Below are positions 1 through 9,903 of a stretch of 64,000 nucleotides of DNA, piece after piece. Under the pieces are notes generated by a model, which worked only from the letters and a program-made list of their open reading frames with translations, was not told where the DNA came from and ran no database searches. This stretch comes from Dactylellina haptotyla (taxonomy: Eukaryota > Ascomycota > Orbiliomycetes > Orbiliales > Orbiliaceae). Position numbers and translations under genes: made by a program. The stretch is from the NCBI GenBank assembly GCA_031310005.1, contig CM062379.1:3658001-3722000 (forward strand), given 5' to 3'. The stretch's first letter is position 1. Each line of letters opens with the position of its first letter.

Positions 1-47
1 CTAAATGTGTACCCAGTATCTGAAACAAATATTGACATAATAAAGCT

Positions 48-1890
48 ATGAGATGGAAAGTGCATACCTCTCTCCCACTTATTCATCGTCTCTCAGCCTC
101 CACCTTCTTCCTACTACTGTTCGCAATATCGAACAAGAATACGTCCAAAAATATGTACCGTATAAAAGAAAGCGCACTCAGGCGACCGGTAAATTTCAAA
201 ACGGGGAAGATCCTAGATAGAGTAAAAAGCCGGGTCTCAAAACGCAGCAGTGGCGACTCGAACAAGCGACATGCTAAACGCAGCATGTTTTCGACAGGGT
301 TGCGTATGGCGACTGGAGATGAAGAAAACTTAAGCTTTAACCTCGGCCCCACAGCCGATCCTTGGATTATTGGAAGTAAAAGACAGACTATTGGCGGGCT
401 GCGGCATACTATCGGGAATCAATGTTACTTCGCCACAGGCATTCAGGTAGATTCTCACTACATGGTTGTATTTCTTTATGTTAACAGGGGAAAACTTCTC
501 ATAGGGATTAGCATCGACATCATACCCTCAGTGGGTTGAGAAAAATGCAAAAACTCCCCATACCGATCCCGAGAAAACCAAGGATAGAACAATCCGTATG
601 CACAACGTTTTCAAAAATTTGAACAAATTTCGCAGAGGCGATGGTCTTGCTCCTACTATAACTCCGAGACCTGATCATGTCGGCCTAGGCGATCTTAAAG
701 CGGAGCAACATAGCGCTGTGGAGCTCATGACACGACTAAACGCCCGGCTCATGGAAGAAACCGAGAACGCCGAAAATCCATTAGAGACCACAATTCTGCG
801 GAAGCAAGTCTGTTTGCACTGCGGTTTTGTCATATTAAGGGAGGAGACCCTAGCTTCGGTATTGCTATGCAAACCTGAGCATAAAGTAAGTTGAACCTCA
901 GCGTTTTCACCATCACCTAGAGTGTATTTCCGTGATATCCGAGCCAGTTTCTAACACCTTGGATAATTTACATAGAAGCCTGTTGCCGCTACCGTTGATG
1001 ATTGTTTAGAATACCATCGGAGAATCAAGACGCGGTCAGGAGATGAAATCAACTGTGACAAATGCATGGGGATCGGTATGATACAAATATTGCGTCGCGT
1101 CTTAGAGAACCCGTCGGAACCGTTGTCAGAAGGCGACAAGAAGGAATTGAACGATCGCCTGCAGACCGCCGAGAAAGGACTGGAGGGTGAGAATTATACA
1201 TTAGACGACACCAGCAGAGCAGAACTAGGCTTGACAAGACGCAAAAAGATACCCCCTTACCCGAACCCGAAGGATGAGATGTCAGATTCAGAGCGGAAGA
1301 GACGAGTGAAAGCTTACTATGACGGCGTCCGTGCAGCCCAGATTCGATATTACTCTAGATGGTCTGAAACTGTAGAGCTCATTCAGTTACCAAGCATATT
1401 GATTCTGGAGTTCTTCAACGTCGCTCAGTATACCGCTGCGGGATCGTGGAAGCTGAGGACGAGAATTACTTACGACCCGAGCATAGATTTCTCGCCATAT
1501 TTTGCCGGTACTAATCGCGCCGTACAGCCAGGCAGCTTCCGAGAACATATCAGAATCGATGGGGACGATTCAAACCCGCAACTGCCAGTATACGAGCTCC
1601 GCGCCATCCTTGTCCATGGTGGACCTTCCATCAGCGTAGGGCATTGGATATGCTACCGCCGCGAATGGAAAGACAAAGAAAATCCCGTCGGAGAACAATG
1701 GTGGTACTGTAATGACGACACCACGATCAGAGTCACAAAGAGGGATATATTCAACGGTATCAAAGAAGACCCTGCCTATAATTGGGAAATGTACGCACTC
1801 GTATACGAGCAAGTTTCTGAGGGAGAGTCGCCTGCCGTGGTAGGCGAGCTTGAGGGCGAGATTGGGAAGACGACGGCATGGCAGAGGTGA
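48..1890 (+). CDS. Divergent ubiquitin-specific protease (USP/UCH peptidase C19)
   Basis: Three exons are inferred: 48-446, 505-885 and 976-1890. They join in phase 0 into about 564 residues. Exon 1 ends in a Cys box, GLRHTIGNQCYFATGIQ, with the likely nucleophile at Cys126. Exon 2 resembles the USP finger region (a KAEQHSAVELMTRL segment like the usual QQDAHEL, then VCLHCGF). Exon 3 opens with TVDDCLEYH...CDKC, then LIQLPSILILEF, then the His box YELRAILVHGGPSISVGHW (His483) and WWYCNDD. This order is that of USPs of the Ubp1/Ubp16/USP30 sort, which remove ubiquitin from proteins. Departures from consensus are Ala instead of Asn/Ser after the Cys box aromatic pair, an extra residue before GN, and W after the catalytic His. 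It may be active on an unusual substrate or inactive. The start at 48 is the first ATG seen; the N-terminus has a hydrophobic stretch, and an upstream exon outside the window cannot be excluded. It is convergent with the zinc-cluster gene at 2121-3444. Confidence 0.72.
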
Positions 1891-2120
1891 ATACCGCAAG
1901 GTGAATACTGGCTGGCATGACCACAACATATCGAGAGGTAGATTATTCATGTTATTTACAGAGAGGCGAGGTGTCAGGAGGTGATAACATTGGAGGGTCT
2001 TTTAACGAACTTAATAAACTAAATAAAGGAATATCATGTCAGCTTTTTTGCTACCAAAGTCTATATATTAAGTATATAAATTCTACTATGAACTATTTAG
2101 ATCTGTAGCACAAGAAAGAC

Positions 2121-3444
2121 TCACCACTGGCTAGCAAATGCGGCCCGTTGGGTAACAGCTATTAATTTTTGAATTTTCCGATCCTGTTCCTGCGAGAGAC
2201 CGCCGTTAGTACGACCGGTAGAGTGACCTATTTCGGAAACGCATCTGGCAATTATCGCAAGTATCGAATCCATCGTCATGAATGCGACAGTATCGAGGTC
2301 GTAACAGCACATTAACCTGAACAAAACAAGTCCCGCCTGCGCTGTCGCTATTGATAACGCCGTGCTATTTTCCTCTTGCCACAGCCGGAGAGCCTCTTGG
2401 AAGAATAGATGATGCAAGTATCTAGGGCTATGCGGTTCATATCTATCCGATAACCCTATCATATGATACTGCGAGAAAAAACGGATCATGGTCAGAATTT
2501 ATCAAAGATACAATTTCTTGTGTGTCTGCTTACAGAACCCTGGGCGAGAATTGAGTTCACCAGGAGGGGCGAGCAGAGAGTATTGTCCCCAGCCTCCATT
2601 GCCGCCAGAAATATCTCCATGTCGACGCATGGTGTAGTATTTACTTCCCAGGTTATATAAGAGGAGATGAGATGAGAAATTAATACATCGTCATCCGTAA
2701 CCGTAGTCCAAGTTTTGGCGTCCCCTCGAATAAAGGGTCGATCGCCAACTAGATTTGGGTCAAACGCGGCAGCCTCCGAAGGCTCCCTTACACCCGCAAT
2801 CGTGTGTTCGAATGATGTGGAATCCGTACATATCGACGACGCCTCGGTGATGGGTGCAGCGGACCACTCGTCACGAATGAAAAGAAGAATATCCTCCAAC
2901 GACCCGTCGGTGTGTAAGCGGGCGAGGAGACGGTTTAGAAAGGGGGTATTCGAATCCCGAATGCAATTTAGAATGGTTTTGTATTTCTCGATTTTATTTT
3001 CGTAAAGCAGGCGAGCTTCACGGATGGATCCGCGCTTCTTCAGACGAACATGATCAGAATAGTCGCATTTGAGACCCAATCTCCCACATCTCGTGCACTT
3101 TGGCGTCTGCCCTGTGCACTAAATGTTTTTAGCATTAAACCTAGAATTTCGAGCGTCGCAAATTACATTGGGAACCGCAGAATTAGAATCGAAATTTGCG
3201 AATATTTTGAGCGTTCTCGAATTCGATGTCTTCTTAAAGAGGGAAATAGCTGGTATGTAACACAAAGCTGGTGGGTACTCACTTTCGTTCTCCGGGCCTT
3301 GCAGGTTTCACACGCCACCAGGGTTCGTGGCCGCTTTAGAACCACCGTGGGGGGAGTTATGCGTTGCTGGTTGGCGAGGGGGGCTAAGGGCCGCAGAGGT
3401 TGTGATATCTCAGCCCGCTTCCGAGCAATTGCGGTCGAGCTCAT
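2121..3444 (-). CDS. Zn(II)2Cys6 fungal transcription factor
   Basis: Exons are inferred at 3444-3283, 3118-2534 and 2468-2121, in phase, giving about 364 residues. The zinc cluster straddles intron 1: C-ET-C-KARRTK in exon 1, then C-TGQTPK-C-TR-C-GRLGLK-C in exon 2, a perfect C-x2-C-x6-C-x6-C-x2-C-x6-C pattern from Cys45 on. A basic, probably coiled linker follows (IREARLLYENKIEKY). The later part (SPLLVNSILAQGS, then YHMIGLSD and FFQEALRLWQEE) resembles the start of the fungal-specific regulatory domain of nirA-like factors. That domain appears cut short, since the protein stops at SQW. The stop codon overlaps a perfect GTGAGT donor, so a further 3' exon is possible although I found no good continuation. 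The likely role is a nuclear DNA-binding regulator; its targets are unknown. Upstream in-frame ATGs (to 3624) exist, but 3444 was preferred because it precedes the basic N-terminus. Confidence 0.72.
3119..3282 (-). other. Phase-0 intron inside the zinc cluster
   Basis: The 164-nt intron (donor GTGAGT, acceptor TTTAG) separates the second and third zinc ligands. The next exon begins exactly with the TGC codon for Cys3. The gene at 4129-4752 has its intron at the same place. Confidence 0.7.
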
Positions 3445-4128
3445 GTTTGCAATATTGATAATGCAAGATACCGGCGGACTGAGATGATTGCTGCGCGGCA
3501 GGTCGAAAACTCCCAGCCTATAGTAAACCGATGGTATAGGTATTGAATATAAATATAAAATCCAAGGGAGGTGATGAACACCAGGCTCTCGGTTCCTAGA
3601 GAACGGTTTCTTGGAACAAGCCACAAGGGCCTAGACTCTTTCTAACACGACGACAGAAAATCAATCAAGCATTCCGGCACTTCCCATTAATCATCAAGCT
3701 GAACCGTTGAAAGTTGTACCTGAGCCGTCAGAAGGAAGTACCGGATCAGCTCCAGGACCAATCAGTAGATCCGGGTATCCAGTGGTACTCTCCAGACCAA
3801 TCATCTGTGGGCCGCTCATTTGATCCCCAGGTCCTTGCATGAGAGATTCCCAGGATCTTTAGATCGAAAAACGGTCAAGTAGGTTCCAGCCCCTCGGTAG
3901 GGCAGCCTGCTGTGATTCTCAACCGCAATGGGTGTGGGTTAGCGAGGCTAGGGAAACAAGGTATAGAGACATATAACCCGTTCAGCTCGAACACAAAATA
4001 TGATTGATAAAAGTATAGAAGAATATCACATTTTTCCTGCCGATAGATATTCCCGGTCCTGGTCTTTATAAGCCATAAAGAGGATCCGATATCTGATTTA
4101 CATAATTATTATGATTATATAATGCAAT
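3445..4128. other. Divergent promoter between two zinc-cluster genes
   Basis: About 680 bp separate the start codons of the minus-strand and plus-strand zinc-cluster genes, so the region presumably holds both promoters. It is AT-leaning near 4000-4125. I see no gene, no RNA gene and no strong repeat in it. Confidence 0.4.
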
Positions 4129-4752
4129 ATGGAACATGAGTACCCCTCGCATATGCATACCGTTTCCCTCGAACAAATGGAAGAGACCTCCAATCGACAA
4201 ACTCCGATAGCGCAACAGCAGTCAGATACTTTGTCCAAAGTCGGGAGGAAGAACCTCAAATCAGCGTGCAAGAACTGTAAGACTACAAAGAGAAAGGTGA
4301 GTAGTCTATGCCGGCTCTGTATACCAGAGGAAACGTTTGAATTGCCTGTTATTATATCCGAACGGCAACAAACCCTCCTCACTGGTTACGAGACTGCCTC
4401 AGACAAAGTCATTCCTCCTCAACTTCAACAGCTAACAAATCTAAAGTGCAGCGGTGGACCTCCTCCTTGCAGCTACTGCAAAAGTTTAAACCACCCTTGC
4501 GTCTTTGACGAAACAAGCGACCTTCGACGTACGGATGCTCAAGAACGTGCGTTAAACATTACCGTTGAGAGCTACCAAAAGCTCAAGTTCATAGTCGAAA
4601 TCTTGAGGAGTCCCGATTCGCCAGATGTCAATGGCAGAGTCATTGGGCTTCTCCGTTCTGGTGACCACATAAACGTTGACGAAGTAGTAATGTTTATCGA
4701 GCATGAGCTTGGAGTTAGTTATCAAGTTGTCGAACGAGAACTGGAACCCTAA
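4129..4752 (+). CDS. Short Zn(II)2Cys6 protein
   Basis: Exons 4129-4296 and 4447-4752 give about 157 residues. Spliced, the cluster reads C-KN-C-KTTKRK-C-SGGPPP-C-SY-C-KSLNHP-C, a perfect zinc-cluster pattern. It is followed by VFDETSDLRR and a helix-rich segment that ends ELEP. The linker (ESYQKLKFIVEILRS, then LLRSGDHINVDEVVMFIEHE) parallels the linker of the neighbouring minus-strand factor (EKYKTILNCIRDS, then LHTDGSLEDILLFIRDE), so the two look like paralogues. It lacks any fungal-specific regulatory domain; such proteins are usually several hundred residues long. It could be a truncated copy, a competitor that binds DNA without an activation domain, or a gene with unrecognised 3' exons. 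The 150-nt intron is open and divisible by three. Confidence 0.62.
   Translation: MEHEYPSHMHTVSLEQMEETSNRQTPIAQQQSDTLSKVGRKNLKSACKNCKTTKRKVSSLCRLCIPEETFELPVIISERQQTLLTGYETASDKVIPPQLQQLTNLKCSGGPPPCSYCKSLNHPCVFDETSDLRRTDAQERALNITVESYQKLKFIVEILRSPDSPDVNGRVIGLLRSGDHINVDEVVMFIEHELGVSYQVVERELEP
4297..4446 (+). other. Open 150-nt intron splitting the zinc cluster
   Basis: The donor GTGAGT follows the codon AAG and the acceptor CTAAAG precedes the TGC of Cys3. The intron contains no in-frame stop and its length is a multiple of three. Retention would insert 50 residues between the second and third zinc ligands and would very likely abolish the cluster. Confidence 0.65.
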
Positions 4753-5247
4753 ACGATACTACACTTCTTTCAAGGAAATTTAAGAATATTGACATCGCAC
4801 TGTACAGGTGCCCTTTTAACTTTGCGAGAATCTAATTTGCAAATTTGATTTAGAGACCTTCTTCCTAATTGGATTCAAGAAATTTGAATGCGGGCCGCAA
4901 TTCGTGACCATATAATGGTTTGTGACTATTGACCAATAATTATACCAAAATAGTTAATTATTACTGTTTAGCTAGTCGTATACCCGGTTAGAAATACAAC
5001 TTGTCAAATAACCTATTCTGTCCTTAGAATACTGCTAGTATTATTGTTTTGTGATAATTCGGACGATCAATCTGCGAGGGACACCTTTATATATACAGCA
5101 TCCATACGATATATACCGAATATAGGCAAAAACTTTGGGGAATATTAAAAAAAAAAAAAAAAAAAAAACTCTCCAATACAGTTCAACCTCGCCTCATTCC
5201 CCAACTCTCGTCCCTGCGACTGGGTTTCACAAGCTTTGGGTTAAAGA
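4753..5247. other. AT-rich intergenic stretch with poly(A) run
   Basis: I see no gene here. It contains a run of 22 A at 5147-5168 and otherwise AT-rich sequence. The poly(A) run could be a slippage tract or a retroposition scar; no element boundary is visible. Confidence 0.5.
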
Positions 5248-5639
5248 ATGGTAATCGAGAAGCCGCCGATCCCAAAGATAGGGCTCGATATGAACAATGC
5301 GTGAGATGCCTGCAAGAGCACAAAGACAAATTATATGATCAGCTTTTGAAACGCATACCTGATTTGGGTCTTTAATTCTATTTTCGTTTTCGCTACATTT
5401 TAAATTTCCGCAGATCTGTCGACTGGAATTTTGAGACGACCTTTCAGTGCGTTGGGAGGCAACGGGAATGTGATAGGTGCCAAATACTGGAAAAGGAATG
5501 CGTGTATACCCCGGACGTAGCCGATTATAGGGCATCTTTAAGGCAAAAGATCAACTGTCTGAAATGCAAAGCTTCAGGAAATACTGTGCACGATACATTG
5601 GCATCGAGGTGTCAACAGAAGAGCTTGAGGTGTACGTAA
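5248..5639 (+). pseudogene. Decayed or rearranged zinc-cluster gene fragment
   Basis: The plus strand encodes C-VGRQRE-C-DR-C-QILEKE-C-VYT from 5447, which is ligands 3 to 6 of a zinc cluster. It lies directly after an acceptor-like CTTTCAG just before the TGC, the same intron position as in the two neighbouring zinc-cluster genes. Upstream at 5297-5330, EQ-C-VR-C-LQEHKDK would supply ligands 1 and 2 in the matching frame, but no GT donor follows it, so the ancestral splice appears lost. A different valid model starts at ATG 5248, uses donor GTGAGA at 5301 and acceptor CAG at 5413, and ends at 5639. It gives about 92 residues with eight cysteines but without the upstream CxxC; a later C-LK-C follows the four ligands. 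I favour a decayed third paralogue but cannot exclude a small expressed Cys-rich protein. Confidence 0.45.
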
Positions 5640-7007
5640 TCAGTTTTTGCCCACCGGCTGATACCAGAGAGGCCCTCCAAGTTTAACGACCAAGAATTGA
5701 CCATAGAAGTGCTTGAAGCTTGAGTACAAGTAATTTGGAATTATTTTTCTTTCACGATGCTACCAAGAATGATTGACGAATGGCTCTGTATGCAGGGTAA
5801 ACAGACGATTCTGAGAGGACCCTTCACCACCGTTACGTTGCTGGCGATCTTAGAAATCGGTAGCCAGGTTGTATTCTCGCTTCGCTTGGAGACATGGCTT
5901 GCCTTAACCTTATTTATCGCAAAACAATACGCACGTGCACAGGACTGGAGCATCAGCACCCATCCCCCAAAACTGTTCTGATTCTGAAATGGTTTCCATC
6001 TTGACATAGACGGCTAGAAGTACGACTTCAACCCTCTTCGAAGCTGCTTGTTTGAGCTGGACGGATTATCAAGCTGCAGAACAAGCTCCCCGGACGAGCG
6101 GCGGCTGCTGTTTCACAAAGCATCTTTCGAGTGCCTGGTTTTGGGCTAGCACTAGCCCGGTGGAGCCGTATTACCCTCACCGCCGTCATCGCTAATCGTA
6201 TCTCCCTTTCGCCCTCCGCCGCCTTGTCTCTCCCTGTGCAGTAAATTATTATTATTATTGTTTTTCAGTGACCGCATCCCCGGTTTTTGGTCGTTTTCTG
6301 TGGCCGATTTGACCGGCGGGCGGTCTCGTTTAGAGCGGCGAGAACCCCAGAAATAGAACACCCACCCCCACAAGAACGAGTACCTGCTTACGGCGGTGGG
6401 CACAGACCGAGCAGTCCGGCGGCGGACATTTCTCTTCCACCGCGTCGTTATATTAACTGGCTATCTGTTACACTGGAGGTTTGTCAGCAGCGTCCGGCTC
6501 GAGCAAAAGGTGTGCAGAGAGCAGGAGACGAAGGAAGGAGGTGAGACAGGCGGACCCTTCGCACACGCACAGCTTCCCACCTTCCCCCCAATCACCTCAC
6601 CTCACCGCACCTCCACATCGCCGTATATCAGCAACTCCAACCTCCTCCTCACCCTCACCCTCATCACACTATCATTACACCTGTCCGTTATCATCACCAT
6701 CCTCATCATCGATATCATATCGACATCAGCATCACCAATAAACCTGCCGTCGACGTCCCCTCCCACCGTTTCAAAGCTGGCGAGCAAACGTCTGTCGTTC
6801 GGCCTCTCCAGGCTGCTAGGCGGCACCAACACTGACGCAAGAGCCTCTCCTCCTCCTCCTCCTCCTTCAGCTGGGGCCGACCCTTCCACCACTCCCTCCA
6901 AACCCTCAACCTCCACCAACGGCTCTTCCTCAAAGTCCTCGACCACCCCTCCGCCAACCCAGGAACGTAAATCGCGCAGGATATCCGCTGCCTCCGTCTC
7001 CTCTTTC
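5640..7007. other. Intergenic region and ATG-free leader of the PP2C gene
   Basis: No separate gene is supported between 5640 and about 6120. From about 6121 to 7007 I see no ATG in any plus-strand frame. The frame of the downstream phosphatase is open from 6396 to its first ATG at 7008. The stretch includes a TTA microsatellite near 6246 and Ser/Thr/Pro-rich coding potential with segments such as KRLSFGLSRLLGG at about 6785-6825. It may be a 5' leader, or coding sequence using an upstream exon or a near-cognate start. Confidence 0.5.
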
Positions 7008-8411
7008 ATGGCCTCAGCCAAAAACACTCTGTCGCAAGCGGCGGGGCTCAAGGAAGAACCAAAGCGCTCCTTCAACGTCATACATCCTCCCCCGAGTCCC
7101 ACAAAAACACCTGGCGGTTCCATCGCTCCCTATGAAACCGAAAATAACAATGCTGCCGGCAGTTCGCGCCCCCTCCCCAAAAACACCTTCCGCGTAGGGG
7201 TCTCGGAAGATAAGAACAGGCGCTGCAGGCGGACCATGGAAGATACCCACGCGTATCTCTACAACTTCCTGCCCCCTGCGCCGCCCGCCTGCATGCTCAA
7301 CTCCAATCTGTGCTCCGACGGCGACAAGGCCGTCCTCTACTCCAGCTTGGAAGAAAACACCGCCGGAGAGTCCGACAATGGCTATTTCGCCATCTTTGAC
7401 GGCCACGCAGGCACCTTCGCCGCCGACTGGTGCGGTAAAAAGCTACACCACCTGCTCGAAGACAGCATCCGCAGGAACAAGGACGGCAAGTCGATGCCCG
7501 AGCTGCTGGACCAGACCTTCATGAACGTCGATAAGGAACTGAAGGACCTGCCCGTCAAGAATAGCGGTTGCACTGCCGTTTGCGCCGTTCTCAAGTGGGA
7601 GAACCGGCCCATCGACAGCTCCTCCGCCGAACCCTCAGAGTCCCCCAATTCGAAGAAAGATGGTGCCGATAAAAAGCCAACCAAACGTGTTCGCATGCTC
7701 TATACCGCCAATGTCGGCGACGCGAGAATCGTCCTCTGCCGTTCGGGTAAAGCTCTACGCCTCAGCTACGATCACAAGGGCAGTGACGAAAATGAGGGCA
7801 AGAGAGTCGCTAATGCCGGCGGTCTCATTCTTAATAATCGTGTGAATGGTAAGTCTCTCTCTTCTCCGCCTCTCGTGGTTGTGAAGAATCATCAGTTTTT
7901 CTTTTAAGGCTAACTTTGATTTTACGAAGGGGTTCTCGCTGTCACAAGAGCGTTGGGTGATTCTTATATCAAGGAACTTGTCACTGGTCATCCGTATACT
8001 ACAGAGACCACCATACAGCAAGACATAGACGAGTTTATCATTTTGGCTTGTGACGGGGTAAGCTCGCTTTCATCCTTGAACCCAAAGGAGAACTAGATTC
8101 TAACAATATAATTACAGCTATGGGACGTCTGCTCGGATCAAGAAGCTGTCGATCTTGTCAGAACGATCCAAGACCCCCAGGATGCTTCCAAAGCTCTGGT
8201 AGACCACGCGCTTGCACGATTCTCGACTGATAACCTGAGCTGCATGATCGTACGCTTCGAAAAGCCGAAGGAACTCAACACTGTCGCCGGCGTGGGCCTT
8301 GGAATTCTTCCCGAAAAGAATGCCTCTGAGAATGTCCTCGTTGACGAGGATGTCGTAATGGATGACGCGGAAAAGAAGGCGACGCCAACAAAAGCAGATG
8401 AATCGAAATAA
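7008..8411 (+). CDS. Protein phosphatase 2C (PPM family, Ptc1-like)
   Basis: Exons 7008-7848, 7930-8057 and 8118-8411 give about 420 residues from the first ATG. PP2C motifs appear in order: [18 protein letters not shown] (metal-binding Asp/Gly), [58 protein letters not shown] (metal-binding Asp) and [10 protein letters not shown]. These metal-dependent Ser/Thr phosphatases act in the cytosol and nucleus; Ptc1-type members damp MAP-kinase stress signalling. Two insertions differ from minimal PP2Cs: a loop after the RxxMED motif and a charged Ser/Lys-rich loop before the [11 protein letters not shown] segment. The C-terminus adds an acidic tail after the catalytic core. The N-terminus is uncertain, because the frame stays open for 204 codons upstream without an ATG. 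It is convergent with the ribosomal protein gene at 9103-9589. Confidence 0.9.
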
Positions 8412-9102
8412 ATATCCAAAAGCCAAGCACACAGTCTTTCCGCTATAGACAAAGTTTCAATCACTGTACTGATGTTCAATTCAATTCTCTCGTGTACTCT
8501 CAGCTCCAGACCTGTTTTTCTCTCCTCTGCAGTTTCTTCCACTCACTACCACCCCTATTTGTATACCTTATGATTCGAAAAGAAAACATTGTTAACGGCG
8601 CTTAGGTGGCATCTGTGGCCTTTTTTTTTTTTTTCTATTCTTTTTGGTTCTGTGGCCTTTGGGTATTTTCCGAGTTTTGCTTTTTCGATTCGCGTCCTCG
8701 ATGCTGCTTACGAACTGTTATGATACTATTATACTGTCATTTTCATACTTTATCTCTATTTTTATCGTTGAACTGTCCCTTTCTATAGATCCTCCCGATC
8801 TTAAGCTTTGCTCTTCAGGTCAAAAGCCTTGTAACTCTACCGAAGAATGATGTAATTTTCTACTATATATTCTTTGTTTTTCCCTGTCGCTTTGCTAAAG
8901 ACTGGTTGTAAAGAATCCGAGCGTATCCATTCATTTGTTTCGTCTCAGAATAGCTACCAAGTGTGTAGTGAGAATTGATGAGTAACCCATTTTATATATC
9001 TCCAGAACGCCAAAGACATATCCCCAAATATATCGTACAATATATACACCACGAAATATCTTCCCATCTCCTCCTCTTCCACCCCTCTCAAAACAGCAGT
9101 CT
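8412..9102. other. Convergent 3' regions of PP2C and bS6m genes
   Basis: The tails of two convergent genes meet here. The sequence is T-rich on the plus strand near 8624-8790, which fits 3' untranslated sequence. I see no separate gene. Confidence 0.45.
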
Positions 9103-9589
9103 TTATCTAAACCATCCACAATTCCCACTAACCCGGCTGATATCGTCCAGCTTTCCGTTGCCCATCTTGACTACGGAGAACTTCAACATTCTCGGGTCCA
9201 CGCCCAGTGTCTCTCGCACAATCTTCTGTGTACCCGGGTCGCAATCGAATCTCATGAGGAAATAATGGCCCATGGTGTGTGTCGCTTGATGTTTGCGTAC
9301 TTTCTTCGGGAGGAAGGTAGTATCCCAATTGTTGATACCGCGGATGACGCCGCCATTCGAGATGACTTGCATACCGACAGTCTTAATGACTCTGTTTTAT
9401 AAAGAACACAAGTATTAGAGAGGAATTCTGGTAGTGAGTGCTATTACGTCGAGGTGGTCGTTACTCTTTGATTTCCATCAAGCTGCCCGGACGGACCTAT
9501 ATCGCATTGAACGTCAGTTTTCAGAGTTTCACGGAACGATGCATCGTTGGTATGGAGGTACACACAGCTGCAAGAAGCTCGTATAGCAT
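9103..9589 (-). CDS. mrp17: Mitochondrial small-subunit ribosomal protein bS6m (Mrp17-type)
   Basis: Three exons are inferred: 9589-9566, 9496-9465 and 9391-9103, giving about 114 residues. The first is only 24 nt (MLYELLAA) and the second 32 nt (VRPGSLMEIKE). The third carries the S6 signature: VISNGGVIRGINNWDTTFLP, KKVRKHQATHT, GHYFLMRFDCDPGTQKIVRE and LGVDPRML. Together they match the usual bS6m opening MLYELx(n)RPGSL...GG.VRGI.NWG. The protein binds 16S-type rRNA in the mitochondrial ribosome platform. The last residues (SRVSGNCGWFR) follow a GTTAGT that could be a donor, so the C-terminus may differ slightly. Its start faces GCV3 across 314 bp. Confidence 0.85.
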
Positions 9590-9903
9590 GATTGCTGCCC
9601 TTTCTAATCGACCGAGACGGGGTATACGGCGTGCTGGTCGTCGGGTTGAGGTTGGGTGTCTGGAGGTGAAAAGTAAGAGAAAAAAGCAAAGGGTCGGCCT
9701 GTCAAAAAGGCTTGATCTGATCTGGGAGATAAGATAACTCGGCAACACCAAAATTTCCACAAGAACCCGACGTCAGGCGAAGAGCAGCTACCCAGAACCT
9801 CTCAATCCTCCCTCTCTCCCGCATTCCACCCCGCCAATTCTCCCAATTGTTCGGTTTTTTCGAAAACTTCACGTCGTCGTTGTCGTCTCGCCGGCTTATA
9901 AAA
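9590..9903. promoter_or_regulatory. Shared divergent promoter, bS6m / GCV3
   Basis: The interval lies between the start codons of the mitochondrial ribosomal protein gene (-) and the glycine cleavage H gene (+). At 314 bp it must hold both promoters and both 5' leaders. It has pyrimidine-rich plus-strand sequence at about 9796-9850, just upstream of GCV3, typical of fungal initiation regions. Confidence 0.6.
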
